Below are positions 1-7,200 of a DNA stretch of 12,189 nt, piece by piece. Each line of letters begins with the position of its first letter. Position 1 is the first letter of the stretch. Source of the stretch: Lentisphaerota bacterium (GTDB lineage: Bacteria; Verrucomicrobiota; Kiritimatiellia; RFP12; UBA3636); the NCBI GenBank assembly GCA_012514445.1, contig JAAZAI010000109.1:1-12189 (forward strand). Direction: 5' to 3'. The position numbers and the translations under genes are program-made. The notes under the pieces were generated by a model. The model searched no databases. It had not been told where the DNA came from and was given only the letters and a program-made list of their open reading frames with translations.

Positions 1-269
1 GAGCCCTTCGCGCTGTTGCTTTCACATCGAGGGACTACACCTGAGGCTTTTCATAAAACCAAAAGTTCAAATGTTTGCCATTTGTTTGGCTCTCGCTCCT
101 TGAACTCATTTTTTCTACAATTGGTCGGAACTGGTTGCATTATGTTGTCATGTACCTTACGCACAACAGTTTACAACTGACGCATTTCAGCATGCACGGT
201 TGCTTAAAAAACCTATTGCCCAGAATGGCATTCAAGAGGCCAGGAGTTCGACCCTCCTTAGCTCCACCA
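1..269 (+). ncRNA. ssrA: Probable tmRNA (ssrA) 3' part, 5' end outside window
   Basis: Positions 242-258 form a perfect T-arm: stem AGGAG/CTCCT with 7-nt loop TTCGACC. It is followed by acceptor strand TAGCTCC (259-265), discriminator A and an encoded CCA (267-269). No D-arm, anticodon arm or matching 5' acceptor strand (GGAGCTA or GGGGCTA) lies within 200 nt upstream, so it is not an ordinary tRNA. The TAGCTCCACCA end resembles tmRNA, in which the 5' half sits about 300 nt upstream and so would lie before position 1. A frame ending Leu-Ala-Leu-Ala-Pro-stop (86-103) recalls a proteolysis-tag ending but is not the usual ALAA, and the distance from there to the 3' end is short for a tmRNA. Positions 59-89 can form a hairpin (CCAAA/TTTGG outside AAATG/CATTT). 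Only 242-269 is well supported. The alternative is a displaced ssrA or tRNA 3' end at an integration site, since 44-240 is much more AT-rich than the genes. Confidence 0.45.
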
Positions 270-314
270 GTTTTATGTCAGCAGAACAAGGGTCTTGCGA
301 AGGGCAAGGCACGA

Positions 315-355
315 AGGACCGGGGTTGAACTCCGGTCTTGTTGTTTCCGCTTTTT
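315..355 (+). terminator. Intrinsic terminator after the tmRNA-like end
   Basis: A 10-bp stem (315-324 with 330-339, core GACCGG/CCGGTC, two G-U pairs in RNA) closes the 5-nt loop TTGAA. T-rich DNA follows (GTTGTTTCCGCTTTTT). It lies 45 nt after the CCA end at 269 and just before the citrate synthase promoter, so it probably ends the upstream RNA transcript. A smaller hairpin (CTTGC/GCAAG, about 293-307) precedes it. Confidence 0.65.
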
Positions 356-356
356 G

Positions 357-385
357 TTGTGCGCCGGGCGGGGGCGTGATAGAAT
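357..385 (+). promoter_or_regulatory. Sigma70-type promoter for citrate synthase
   Basis: The -10 box TAGAAT (380-385) matches five of six consensus bases and is preceded by TGA, giving an extended -10 (TGn). A weak -35 TTGTGC (357-362) sits 17 nt upstream. The expected start near 392 gives a leader of roughly 48 nt before the ATG at 440. This is a match by eye with no experimental support. Confidence 0.5.
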
Positions 386-439
386 GCGCCTTCAATTGAA
401 CGCCGCCTGCGCCATGATCGCGGGCAGAATGGAAACCCA

Positions 440-1828
440 ATGGACGAGATCAGCAAAGCCGACCCCGCAATGTTCAGCCCCGACGAGAAGCTCATCGGCC
501 GGTATTCCGACATGGTGAGGAACGTCACCAACATCAAGCCCGAGCTCTATACGCAGTACAACGTGAAGCGCGGCCTGCGCAACGCGGATGGCTCGGGCGT
601 GCTCGTGGGCCTGACCTCCGTCGGCTCCGTCATCGGCTACGGCATGTTCGAGCAGGAGATCCAGCCCGTTCCCGGCCTGCTGCTCTATCGCGGCATCGAC
701 GTGCGCGATTTGGTCAAGGGCTGCCAGGCGGACAACCGGCTGGGCTACGAGGAGACCGTCTTCCTGCTGCTCTTCGGGCGCCTGCCCTCGCAATCCGAGC
801 ACGAGGAGTTCTTCCACCTGCTCAACGAGCTGCGCCCCCTGCCCAAGAACTTCAAGGAGGAGGCGATCATCCACCTGGCCAGCCCGGACGTGATGAACAA
901 GCTCGCGCGCTGCGTGCTCGCCTCGTATTCCTTCGACGCGGATCCCGACAACGTCTCCATCGAAAAGGTGGTGAAACAGTCCCTCCGCCTGATCGCCCAG
1001 CTCCCGACCTACGCCGTCTACGGCTATCAGGCGAAGGCCCACTACTACATGGGACAGAGCCTTCACATGCGCAACACCGGTCCCGGCCTGAGCACCGCCG
1101 AGCACATCCTCTGCCTGCTGCGCCCCTACAGCCAGTACACGCGCCTCGAGGCCGAGATCCTCGATCTCTGCCTCGTGCTGCACGCCGAGCACGGCGGCGG
1201 CAACAACTCCACCTTCACCACCCACGTCGTCTCCTCGACGTTCACCGACACCTATTCCGCCATCGCGGCCGCGATCCTCTCGCTCAAGGGTCCCCGCCAC
1301 GGCGGCGCCAACCTGCAGGTCTGCCACATGATGGCCGACATCAAGGCGAACGTGAAGAAGTGGGACGACCGCAACGAGGTGACCGACTACCTGCGCAAGA
1401 TCCTCAACAAGGAGGCGTTCGACCGCAGCGGCCTTATCTACGGCCTCGGACACGCCGTCTACAAGGTCTCCGATCCGCGCGCCGAGATCCTCAAGGACAA
1501 GGCCGCGCAGCTTGTGGCCGAAAACAAAGAGTTCGAAGCCGAGTTCAACCTCTACAACCTCGTGGCCGAAATCGGCGTGCAGCTCTTCCTCGAGCGCAGC
1601 AAGACGGGGTTCGGCCTCTGCGTGAACGTCGACTTCTACTCGGGCTTCGTCTACAAGATGCTCGGCATCCCGGTCGACCTGTTCACGCCGCTCTTCGCGA
1701 TCGGCCGCATGCCCGGCTGGGCCGCCCACCGCCTCGAGGAGCTCAACACGGGGAGCCGCATCATCCGGCCCGCCTACAAGTGCATCCAGCCGGCCGTGAG
1801 CTACGTGCCCATCGCGCAGCGCGGCTGA
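440..1828 (+). CDS. gltA: Citrate synthase
   Basis: Condenses acetyl-CoA with oxaloacetate to citrate, the entry step of the TCA cycle and of glutamate precursor synthesis; cytosolic. The 462-residue product carries the family's catalytic set: His287 in GPRHGGAN, His338 in GLGHAVY and Asp398 in NVDFYSG. Also present are the oxaloacetate-side stretch LHAEHGGGNNSTF (His251), DPRAE, and the C-terminal GRMPGWAAHRLEE signature. The N-terminus is longer than in compact citrate synthases and resembles the versions seen in Clostridia and other anaerobes, from memory. The ATG at 440 has only a weak upstream GGAA; the next in-frame ATG is residue 11, so the start is slightly uncertain. It is the first gene of a forward cluster; the next gene begins 23 nt downstream. 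A 2-methylcitrate or Re-type enzyme is unlikely: no prp genes are adjacent and the classical Si-type residues are present. Confidence 0.95.
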   Translation: MDEISKADPAMFSPDEKLIGRYSDMVRNVTNIKPELYTQYNVKRGLRNADGSGVLVGLTSVGSVIGYGMFEQEIQPVPGLLLYRGIDVRDLVKGCQADNRLGYEETVFLLLFGRLPSQSEHEEFFHLLNELRPLPKNFKEEAIIHLASPDVMNKLARCVLASYSFDADPDNVSIEKVVKQSLRLIAQLPTYAVYGYQAKAHYYMGQSLHMRNTGPGLSTAEHILCLLRPYSQYTRLEAEILDLCLVLHAEHGGGNNSTFTTHVVSSTFTDTYSAIAAAILSLKGPRHGGANLQVCHMMADIKANVKKWDDRNEVTDYLRKILNKEAFDRSGLIYGLGHAVYKVSDPRAEILKDKAAQLVAENKEFEAEFNLYNLVAEIGVQLFLERSKTGFGLCVNVDFYSGFVYKMLGIPVDLFTPLFAIGRMPGWAAHRLEELNTGSRIIRPAYKCIQPAVSYVPIAQRG

Positions 1829-1851
1829 AGCCCGCTCCCTCTCCCGCTCCG

Positions 1852-2856
1852 ATGAACCGCCCAGCGCTCCATCTGGCCCCCATGGCGGACGTCACCGACG
1901 CCCCCATGCGGGCGATGTCCCGCCGCGGCGGCGCCGACGTCTGCACCACCGAGATGGTCAGCGCCGAGGGCCTCGTGCGGGGGTCGTTGCGCACGCGCAC
2001 GCTCATGGCCCGCCTCCCGGAGGAGGGGCCGCTCGTCGTCCAGCTCTACGGCGGCGACCCCGGCGGCATGGCCGCCGCCGCCGAGCTGGCGGAGGCGCAT
2101 GGCGGCTTCGTCGGCATCGATGTGAACGCCGGCTGCCCCGTGCCCAAGGTCCTGAAGTGCGGCGGCGGCGCGGCGCTTCTGCGAAACCCCGCGCTCGTCG
2201 GCCGGATGGTCGCGGCGATGAAGGCGCGCACGCGGCTGCCCGTGACCGTCAAGACGCGCATCGGCCCCGCCCCCGGCGAGGTCGCCGTCTTCGACATCAT
2301 CCACGCGGTGGAGGACGCCGGGGGCGACGGGCTGGCCGTCCACGGACGCTTCGCCTCGGCCGGGCACGCCGGCCCCGTCGATCACGATCTCCTGAAGCGG
2401 GCCGTCGCCGCCACGCGCCTTCCCGTGGTCGTCAACGGCGGCGTGAACGCCGCGGCGGACGCGCTGGCGCTGCTCCGGGCGACCGGCGCGGCGGGCGTCA
2501 TGGTCGGGCGCGGCGCCATCGGCAACCCCTGGCTGTTCGGCGAAATCGCGGCCGCGCTGGACGGCGCGCCGGCGCGCGCCGCCGGGCGTTGCGCGGCGGC
2601 GGCGCTCGATGCGCTGAAAGAGCATCTGGCACTGGCCGTGGCGTTCCAGACGATGCTGCGCCGACTCTACCCGGACGTGGTGCCCGAGGACGTCGAGGCT
2701 CGCGCGGTCGCGAGCTTCCGGCTGCATCTGTTCAACTACTTCAAGGGCATGCCCGGCGCCTCGGCGCTCCGTCGCGACATGGCGCGCTGCCGCAGCGTCG
2801 CCGACGTGATCGAGATCGCGAGTCCGCTGGCCGTTCCGCGCGGAGATGTGCCATGA
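1852..2856 (+). CDS. tRNA-dihydrouridine synthase (DusB/NifR3-like)
   Basis: An FMN- and NADPH-dependent enzyme that reduces uridines in the tRNA D-loop. The 334-residue product is a TIM barrel opening with the FMN-binding LAPMADVTDAPMR (8-20). TEM near residues 33-35 and VQLYGGDP follow. The active-site loop NAGCP has catalytic Cys95, followed by CGGGAALL. VKTRIG contributes Lys134, VHGR His164, and VVVNGGV and GVMVGRGAIGNPWLF bind the phosphate of FMN. A helical C-terminal domain with FNYFKGMPGASALRR ends the protein. The ATG at 1852 was chosen because the FMN motif begins seven residues later; upstream sequence in this frame lies inside citrate synthase. No Shine-Dalgarno is visible, so translation may depend on readthrough of the polycistronic mRNA. 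Several NifR3-typical positions differ (NGGV for NGDI, and the segment after VHGR), so the exact Dus subfamily and target position are not assigned. Confidence 0.92.
   Translation: MNRPALHLAPMADVTDAPMRAMSRRGGADVCTTEMVSAEGLVRGSLRTRTLMARLPEEGPLVVQLYGGDPGGMAAAAELAEAHGGFVGIDVNAGCPVPKVLKCGGGAALLRNPALVGRMVAAMKARTRLPVTVKTRIGPAPGEVAVFDIIHAVEDAGGDGLAVHGRFASAGHAGPVDHDLLKRAVAATRLPVVVNGGVNAAADALALLRATGAAGVMVGRGAIGNPWLFGEIAAALDGAPARAAGRCAAAALDALKEHLALAVAFQTMLRRLYPDVVPEDVEARAVASFRLHLFNYFKGMPGASALRRDMARCRSVADVIEIASPLAVPRGDVP
2842..2845 (+). promoter_or_regulatory. Ribosome binding site of the glycosyltransferase
   Basis: GGAG ends 7 nt before the ATG at 2853 and lies inside the end of the dus gene. It supports the start that overlaps the dus stop as ATGA, over later ATGs at 2856 and 2865. 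Confidence 0.5.
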
Positions 2857-3728
2857 TGCCCGGCATGCAAACGCAAGACGGCATCGGACAGATTCAAGAG
2901 CGGAGCGTCCTCGTCCTGGTCGTCAACTGGAACGGGGCCGACATGACGCGCGACTGCTGCGCCTCGCTCGCCGCGCAGACGCATCGGAACCTTCACGTGC
3001 GCGTCGTGGACAACGGCTCGACTCGCGACACGGTGGAGGCGCTGCGCGCCGCGTGTCCGGGCGCCGAGGTCGTCGGAACGGGCCGCAATCTCGGGTTCGC
3101 CGGCGGCGTGAACGCGGGGCTGCGCGCCGGCGAGGGGGCCGCCCCGTTCGACTACGTGTGGCTGCTCAACAACGACACCGTCTGCGATCCCGACGCGCTG
3201 GGGCGGCTGCTGTCGGCTGCCGAGGCGGATCGGCGCCTGGCCGCGGTCGGCTGCGCGATGCGCGAGGCCGACGGTCGGGGAGGGGAGCGGCGCGTGGCCG
3301 CCGGCAAGCGGATGCGGCCTCCCTTCTACATTCCGCTCGAGCCCCGCGAGGGCGAGTCGCCCGACTACCTCTGCGGGGCGTCCCTGCTCATCCGGCGCGA
3401 GGCGCTGGCGGAGGTCGGGCCGCTCGACGAGGCGTTCTTCTTTTTCTTCGAAGATGCGGACTGGTCGTTCCGCGCGGTGGCGAAAGGCTGGCGGCTGGGC
3501 ATCGCGGCGGGCGAGCCGGTCCGCCATCTCGGCGGCGGCACCATCCGGCGCAATTCGCGGAACCGGTCGCGCTTCTACCGCGCCGGCCACGTGCGGTTCC
3601 TGCGCCGGCACGCGCGGCATCCGCTGCTGGCGGCGCTGCCGCCCTTTGCGTATCGTCTCGCGGCGGAAATCCTCCGCCTCGAGTTCGCCGCGGCGCGCGG
3701 CAGCGTCGAAGGCTTCGTCGCGAGATGA
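2853..3728 (+). CDS. Family 2 glycosyltransferase (rhamnosyltransferase-like)
   Basis: Transfers a sugar from a nucleotide-sugar donor, probably in cell-surface polysaccharide or glycolipid synthesis; acceptor and sugar cannot be told from the sequence. The 291-residue GT-A protein has the usual order of motifs: VLVVNWNG (20-28), VVDNGSTRDT (51-60), NLGFAGGVNAGLR (79-91), the metal-binding LLNNDT (104-109), CGASLLIRREAL (174-184), and FFFFFEDADW (195-204) with the acidic ED pair that supplies the catalytic base. The arrangement matches WbbL/RfbF-type enzymes. Residues 255-275 are hydrophobic and might touch the membrane, but there is no clear transmembrane helix. Its ATG overlaps the dus stop (ATGA, 2853-2856), which suggests translational coupling. 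No other surface-sugar genes are in the window, so the link with the two housekeeping genes upstream may be only positional. It ends in front of the repeat array. Confidence 0.88.
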   Translation: MMPGMQTQDGIGQIQERSVLVLVVNWNGADMTRDCCASLAAQTHRNLHVRVVDNGSTRDTVEALRAACPGAEVVGTGRNLGFAGGVNAGLRAGEGAAPFDYVWLLNNDTVCDPDALGRLLSAAEADRRLAAVGCAMREADGRGGERRVAAGKRMRPPFYIPLEPREGESPDYLCGASLLIRREALAEVGPLDEAFFFFFEDADWSFRAVAKGWRLGIAAGEPVRHLGGGTIRRNSRNRSRFYRAGHVRFLRRHARHPLLAALPPFAYRLAAEILRLEFAAARGSVEGFVAR

Positions 3729-3733
3729 CGGAA

Positions 3734-3854
3734 GTCTATGCGGCGACGACGCCTCGGCGCGACTTCCACCATATTCTCGAACTTTCTTCGAGATTACAAA
3801 AAAGGGAGGGACGGCGGCCCCGCCGTCCGCGAAGGGCCGCGGGGCCGCGGCCGC
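3734..3854. repeat. Tandem repeat copy 1 (121 bp)
   Basis: First of two adjacent direct repeats, starting 6 nt after the glycosyltransferase stop. It holds three palindromes: TCTCGAA/TTCGAGA around CTTTC (3775-3793); GGACGGCGG/CCGCCGTCC around CC (3809-3828); and GGCCGCGG/CCGCGGCC around GG (3835-3852). On the minus strand the second palindrome is followed by CTCCCTTTTTT, so it could act as an intrinsic terminator for the reverse operon. The unit shows no convincing protein-coding character. Confidence 0.9.
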
Positions 3855-3974
3855 GTCTATGCGGCGACGACGCCTCGGCGCGACTTCCACCATATTCTCG
3901 AACTTTCTTCGAGTTACAAAAACGGGAGGGACGGCGGCCCCGCCGTCCGCGAAGGGCCGCGGGGCCGCGGCCGC
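3855..3974. repeat. Tandem repeat copy 2 (120 bp)
   Basis: Follows copy 1 with no gap. It differs by only one missing A (GAG TTAC instead of GAGA TTAC) and one base in the A-run before GGGAGGG, so the duplication is recent or kept uniform. All three palindromes are retained, the first as the 6-bp CTCGAA/TTCGAG. Confidence 0.9.
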
Positions 3975-3989
3975 TCCCAAGCGACAAGC

Positions 3990-4040
3990 GAAGTCTCGGC
4001 GCACCCCTCGCAATAATCTTGAAGGAGATTTCGATATTAC
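3990..4040. repeat. Degenerate third copy of the repeat's first half
   Basis: GAAGTCT (3990-3996) matches the bases at 3731-3737 that run into copy 1. CTCGGCGC (3995-4002) matches copy 1 once about 17 nt of the unit are removed. The hairpin motif then follows in diverged form: CTTGAA, a 6-nt loop, then TTCGATATTAC against TTCGAGATTAC in copy 1. The GC-rich palindromes are missing, and sequence after 4040 is unrelated to the unit. Confidence 0.65.
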
Positions 4041-4218
4041 TTAAACAGCCCGCGGCAAAGCCGTGAGTCCTCTGCGGCGAATGGCTGTGCCATTCGAACG
4101 GGCGACGCGTCGTAGCCGCGTCGGTACTGCCGAGGCGGGTGTGCTGGTGGCGCGGTCGAGTCGGCACAGGCGTGGGCTTCGGCACGGATTGTAATATGGA
4201 AAATTTCTGCAAGATTAT
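4013..4218. repeat. 28-bp imperfect inverted repeat flanking a 150-bp hairpin-rich core
   Basis: The left arm is 4013-4040 and the right arm is 4191-4218. The reverse complement of the right arm aligns to the left arm without gaps at 23 of 28 positions, with shared ATAATCTTG at one end and ATATTAC at the other. The right arm is thus an inverted fourth member of the motif family in the tandem repeats. The outer flanks do not match, and I see no obvious target-site duplication. It may be a small non-autonomous element, a pair of inverted intergenic repeats, or a long-range RNA stem. Confidence 0.6.
4078..4183. other. Cluster of strong hairpins inside the inverted repeat
   Basis: Three structures follow each other. 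CGAATGGC/GCCATTCG has a TGT loop (4078-4096). CGACGCG/CGCGTCG has a 7-nt loop (4103-4123). A two-stem helix pairs 4129-4136 with 4176-4183 (GCCGAGGC/GCTTCGGC, one wobble) outside 4140-4146 with 4162-4168 (TGTGCTG/CGGCACA, one wobble). No coding frame looks credible here. It could be a structured RNA, a terminator region or element DNA. Confidence 0.5.
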
Positions 4219-4229
4219 AATACGACAAG

Positions 4230-4263
4230 GCTCGCGACAAAGTTTGGTGAGGCAGTAGCGAGC
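4230..4263 (-). terminator. Possible terminator of the reverse operon
   Basis: GCTCGC (4230-4235) and GCGAGC (4258-4263) are complementary across 22 nt, 10 nt after the helicase stop. On the reverse strand the stem is followed by CTTGTCGTATTATAAT, which is only moderately T-rich. The loop is long, so this is a weak call. A second palindrome, TGTAG/CTACA (4266-4278), overlaps the stop codon. Confidence 0.25.
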
Positions 4264-4273
4264 GGTGTAGCGA

Positions 4274-7200
4274 CTACAGGTCGAAGAGCTCGCGGACGTC
4301 GTCCCAGGTGAGCTTGGAGATCGTCTGTTCGTCGGACTCGACGGTGGCGCCGATGATGGCGCGCTTGCGCCGCTGCATGTCGAGGACCTTCTCCTCGACG
4401 GTGTCGGCGGTGATCATCTTGAGGCAGTACACGGTCTTCTTCTGGCCGATGCGGTGGGCGCGGTCCGTGGCCTGGTCCTCGACCGCGGGGTTCCACCACG
4501 GATCGAAGTGGATGACCATGTCGGCGCCCGTGAGGTTGAGGCCGGTGCCGCCCGCCTTGAGGCTGATGAGGAAAAGCGGGATCTTCGGATCGGTGTTGAA
4601 CTTGTGCACGCTCTCCATGCGGTCCTTGGAGGCGCCGTCGAGGTAGCAGTAGGGGATGGCGCGGCGGTCGAGCTCCTCGCGCAGCAGGGTGAGCATCTTC
4701 ACGAACTGGCTGAAGACGAGGATGCGGTGCCCGTCGCTGACCGCCTCCTCGAAGAATTCGAAGAACTGCTCCATCTTGGCGGAGGGCTCCTCGGCCTTGG
4801 CCGCGGCGGGGGCGGCGTCGCCGAGGAGGTTGAGATGGCAGCAGACCTGGCGCAGGCGCAGCAGCGCCGAGAGGATCGCCATGCGGGACTTGTTGAAGCC
4901 GTTCTTCTGGACGCTCTCGCGGATCTCCATGCGCGAGGCGTAGAGGATCTGGTCGTAGATCTTCTGCTGCTCCGCCGAGAGGCGGCACCAGGAGAGCTTG
5001 GTGATCTTGTCGGGCAGGTCCTTGGCCACGTCGGCCTTCTTGCGGCGCAGGAGGAACGGGTGGAGCTTGCGGCGCAGGCGGATCTGGGCGGATTCGTAGA
5101 GCGCGTCGCCGGGGACGGAGAGCGGGATCTCGTAGTTCGCCTTGAACTCGTCGTAGTGCCCCAGGTAGCCGGGCATGAGGAAGTCCATGATCGACCAGAG
5201 GTCGGCCACGCTGTTCTCCATGGGGGTGCCGGTGAGGACGAGGCGGGCGCCGCCCTTGAGCAGCTTGACGGACGTGGCGTTCTGCGTGGCGCGGTTCTTG
5301 ATGTTCTGCGCCTCGTCGAGGATGATCGCCGAGAAGGCCAGGTGGCGGTAGAGCTCGATGTCGCGGCGCAGCAGCGCGTAGGAGGTGATGACGAGGTCGA
5401 ACTCGGCGAACTTCTCGAAGTTCTCGTGGCGCTGCGCGCCGCTCATCGTGAGGACCTTGATGCCGGGCGTGAAGTGCTGGGACTCGTGCGCCCAGTTGTC
5501 GACGAGGCTGGTCGGGCAGACGACGATGGCGGGCTTGCCGGCGTGCTCGGCGTGGATGCGCGGCAGCGCGAGCCAGGTGAGCGTCTGGAGCGTCTTGCCG
5601 AGGCCCATTTCGTCCGCGAGGATGCCGCCGAGGCGGTTGGCCTCGAGGAAGCGCAGCCATGAGACGCCCTCCTTCTGGTACGGGCGCAGGATGCTGCGCA
5701 GCGGCTCCTCGAGCGCCACGGGCTCGAGCTTGGACTTGCGGTTCTGGTTGTCCGCGTAGGCGAGCCAGTCCGACGAGCGGTACTGCGCGCGGAGCATCTC
5801 GCCGTCGAGATCGTCGAGGGAGGCCTTGAGGTACGGGGCGTGGATGTTGCTGACGCGCACGAAGCCGGGGCGCGTTCCGGCGATGGAGTCGCAGTCCTGC
5901 AGGACGCCGCGGAGCGATTCGACGGCGTCCATGTCGAAGATGATCGCCTCGTCGCCGTGCTTGATGTAGGAGTCGCGCATGGAGATCGCGCGGTAGATCT
6001 CGGCGGGCTGGATGGTGCGGCCGTGGATGCCCTGGAAGGTATAGCCGATTTCGAAGCTGCCCGCGCCGCGGGTCTGCTCGACCTCGACGACGGGGATGGC
6101 GCGCTCGAGGCGCTGGTCGAAGTCGCCGAGTTCGGCGTCGAGGAAGACCTTCCAGCCTGTGCGGCGGAGCACGTGGATCTGGGTGCCGAGGAAGTTGAGC
6201 ACCGCGCGTTCGCCGACGAGCGTGCCGATCTTGATGCCCGATTCCGCGGGAATGCCCATGCGGCGCAGTTTCGCGAGCGCCTGCCGCTCGGCGTCGAGGT
6301 TGCGCACGGTGTAGAGATAGTAGTCGTGCGCGTCGGGGAGGGCGAAGTCGCCGCGCGGATCGTTGGCGCCGGCCACGACGTCCACGTCCCCGTAGCGGGC
6401 GAAGAGCGTCATCGAAATCGAGGCCGGCGAGCCCTTGACCTTCAGGGAGAACTCGGGTACGCCCGCCTGCATCGTGAAGAGCTCGCGGTCGATCTCCTCC
6501 TGGATCTCGATCTGCTGGCGGAGCACGTCCAGCTCGTTCTTGAAGAAGCCCAGCGTGCCTTTGCGCGGGATCGCCACGGCATCGAAGTAGACCTTCTGGT
6601 AGTGTCCGGGCAGCACGCTCTTCAACGGCCAGAAGACGCCGTCGTGGAAGACGTACCCCTTGCTGCCGAAGACGACGTATTTGAGATCGGCGCCCTCCGG
6701 GGCCCCGGGGACCTCGGTCGTGAGGATCAGCAGGATCTCGCCCGTGTCGCGGTCCATGTCCACGAGCAGCTTGGAGACGACGGGCGTGCGCTCGATGCGC
6801 ATCGGGTTGCCGCCGGAGCGGTAGAGCGGGCGCCCCTGGGCGCCGAGCATCGCGAGGATGCCGACGAAGTCCGCCTTGGTGAGCACGACGGGGCGGGTCA
6901 TGTCGCCGGACTGGATGTCCTCGAGCACGAAGAGCATGGTGTCGTCGACGCTGCCGGGCTTGAGGGGGATTCGGCGCTGGGCGATGTAGTCGAGCGCGAC
7001 GGGATTGCCGCCGCCGGCCATCACGGCCGTGCAGGCCAGCGGGATGGCGCCGGCCTTGAAGTCGTCGTGCCAGCTCTCCTGCACGCGCAGGCGGATCTCG
7101 GCCGGGTGCCCCTTGGCGTAGTCGCGCGGCACGACGAGCCCCTGCTTGACGGCCTGGGAGACGCGTTCCGCGATCTGCCGCTCCTGCTCCTTCTCGACCG

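Noticed and set aside
194..269. Complete tRNA gene ending at the CCA
   Set aside because: The 76 nt before the CCA lack a D-arm, an anticodon arm and a 5' acceptor strand complementary to TAGCTCC.
75..518. A 147-codon forward frame from the AT-rich left end
   Set aside because: It runs through the T-arm, the terminator and the start of citrate synthase, and has no Shine-Dalgarno or recognisable domain.
392..1729. A 445-codon reverse frame over citrate synthase
   Set aside because: Citrate synthase on the other strand has full catalytic motifs; the reverse frame has none.
1360..1851. N-terminal extension of the dihydrouridine synthase frame
   Set aside because: It lies almost wholly within citrate synthase in another frame and is Arg/Pro-rich; the FMN motif begins just after the ATG at 1852.
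3734..3974. CRISPR array
   Set aside because: Only two units, much longer than CRISPR repeats, directly abutting with no spacers, and no cas genes in the window.
4190..4225. TATAAT on both strands in the AT-rich patch, as a promoter
   Set aside because: No -35 at proper spacing. Forward it would run antisense into the helicase, reverse into the repeats; the sequence is better explained as an arm of the inverted repeat.
3736..4240. Several small frames on both strands in the repeat array (for example 3738-4016 forward, 4212-3736 and 4240-4037 reverse)
   Set aside because: They are translations of the palindromic repeats, lack ribosome sites, and change frame between copies because of the 1-nt indel.
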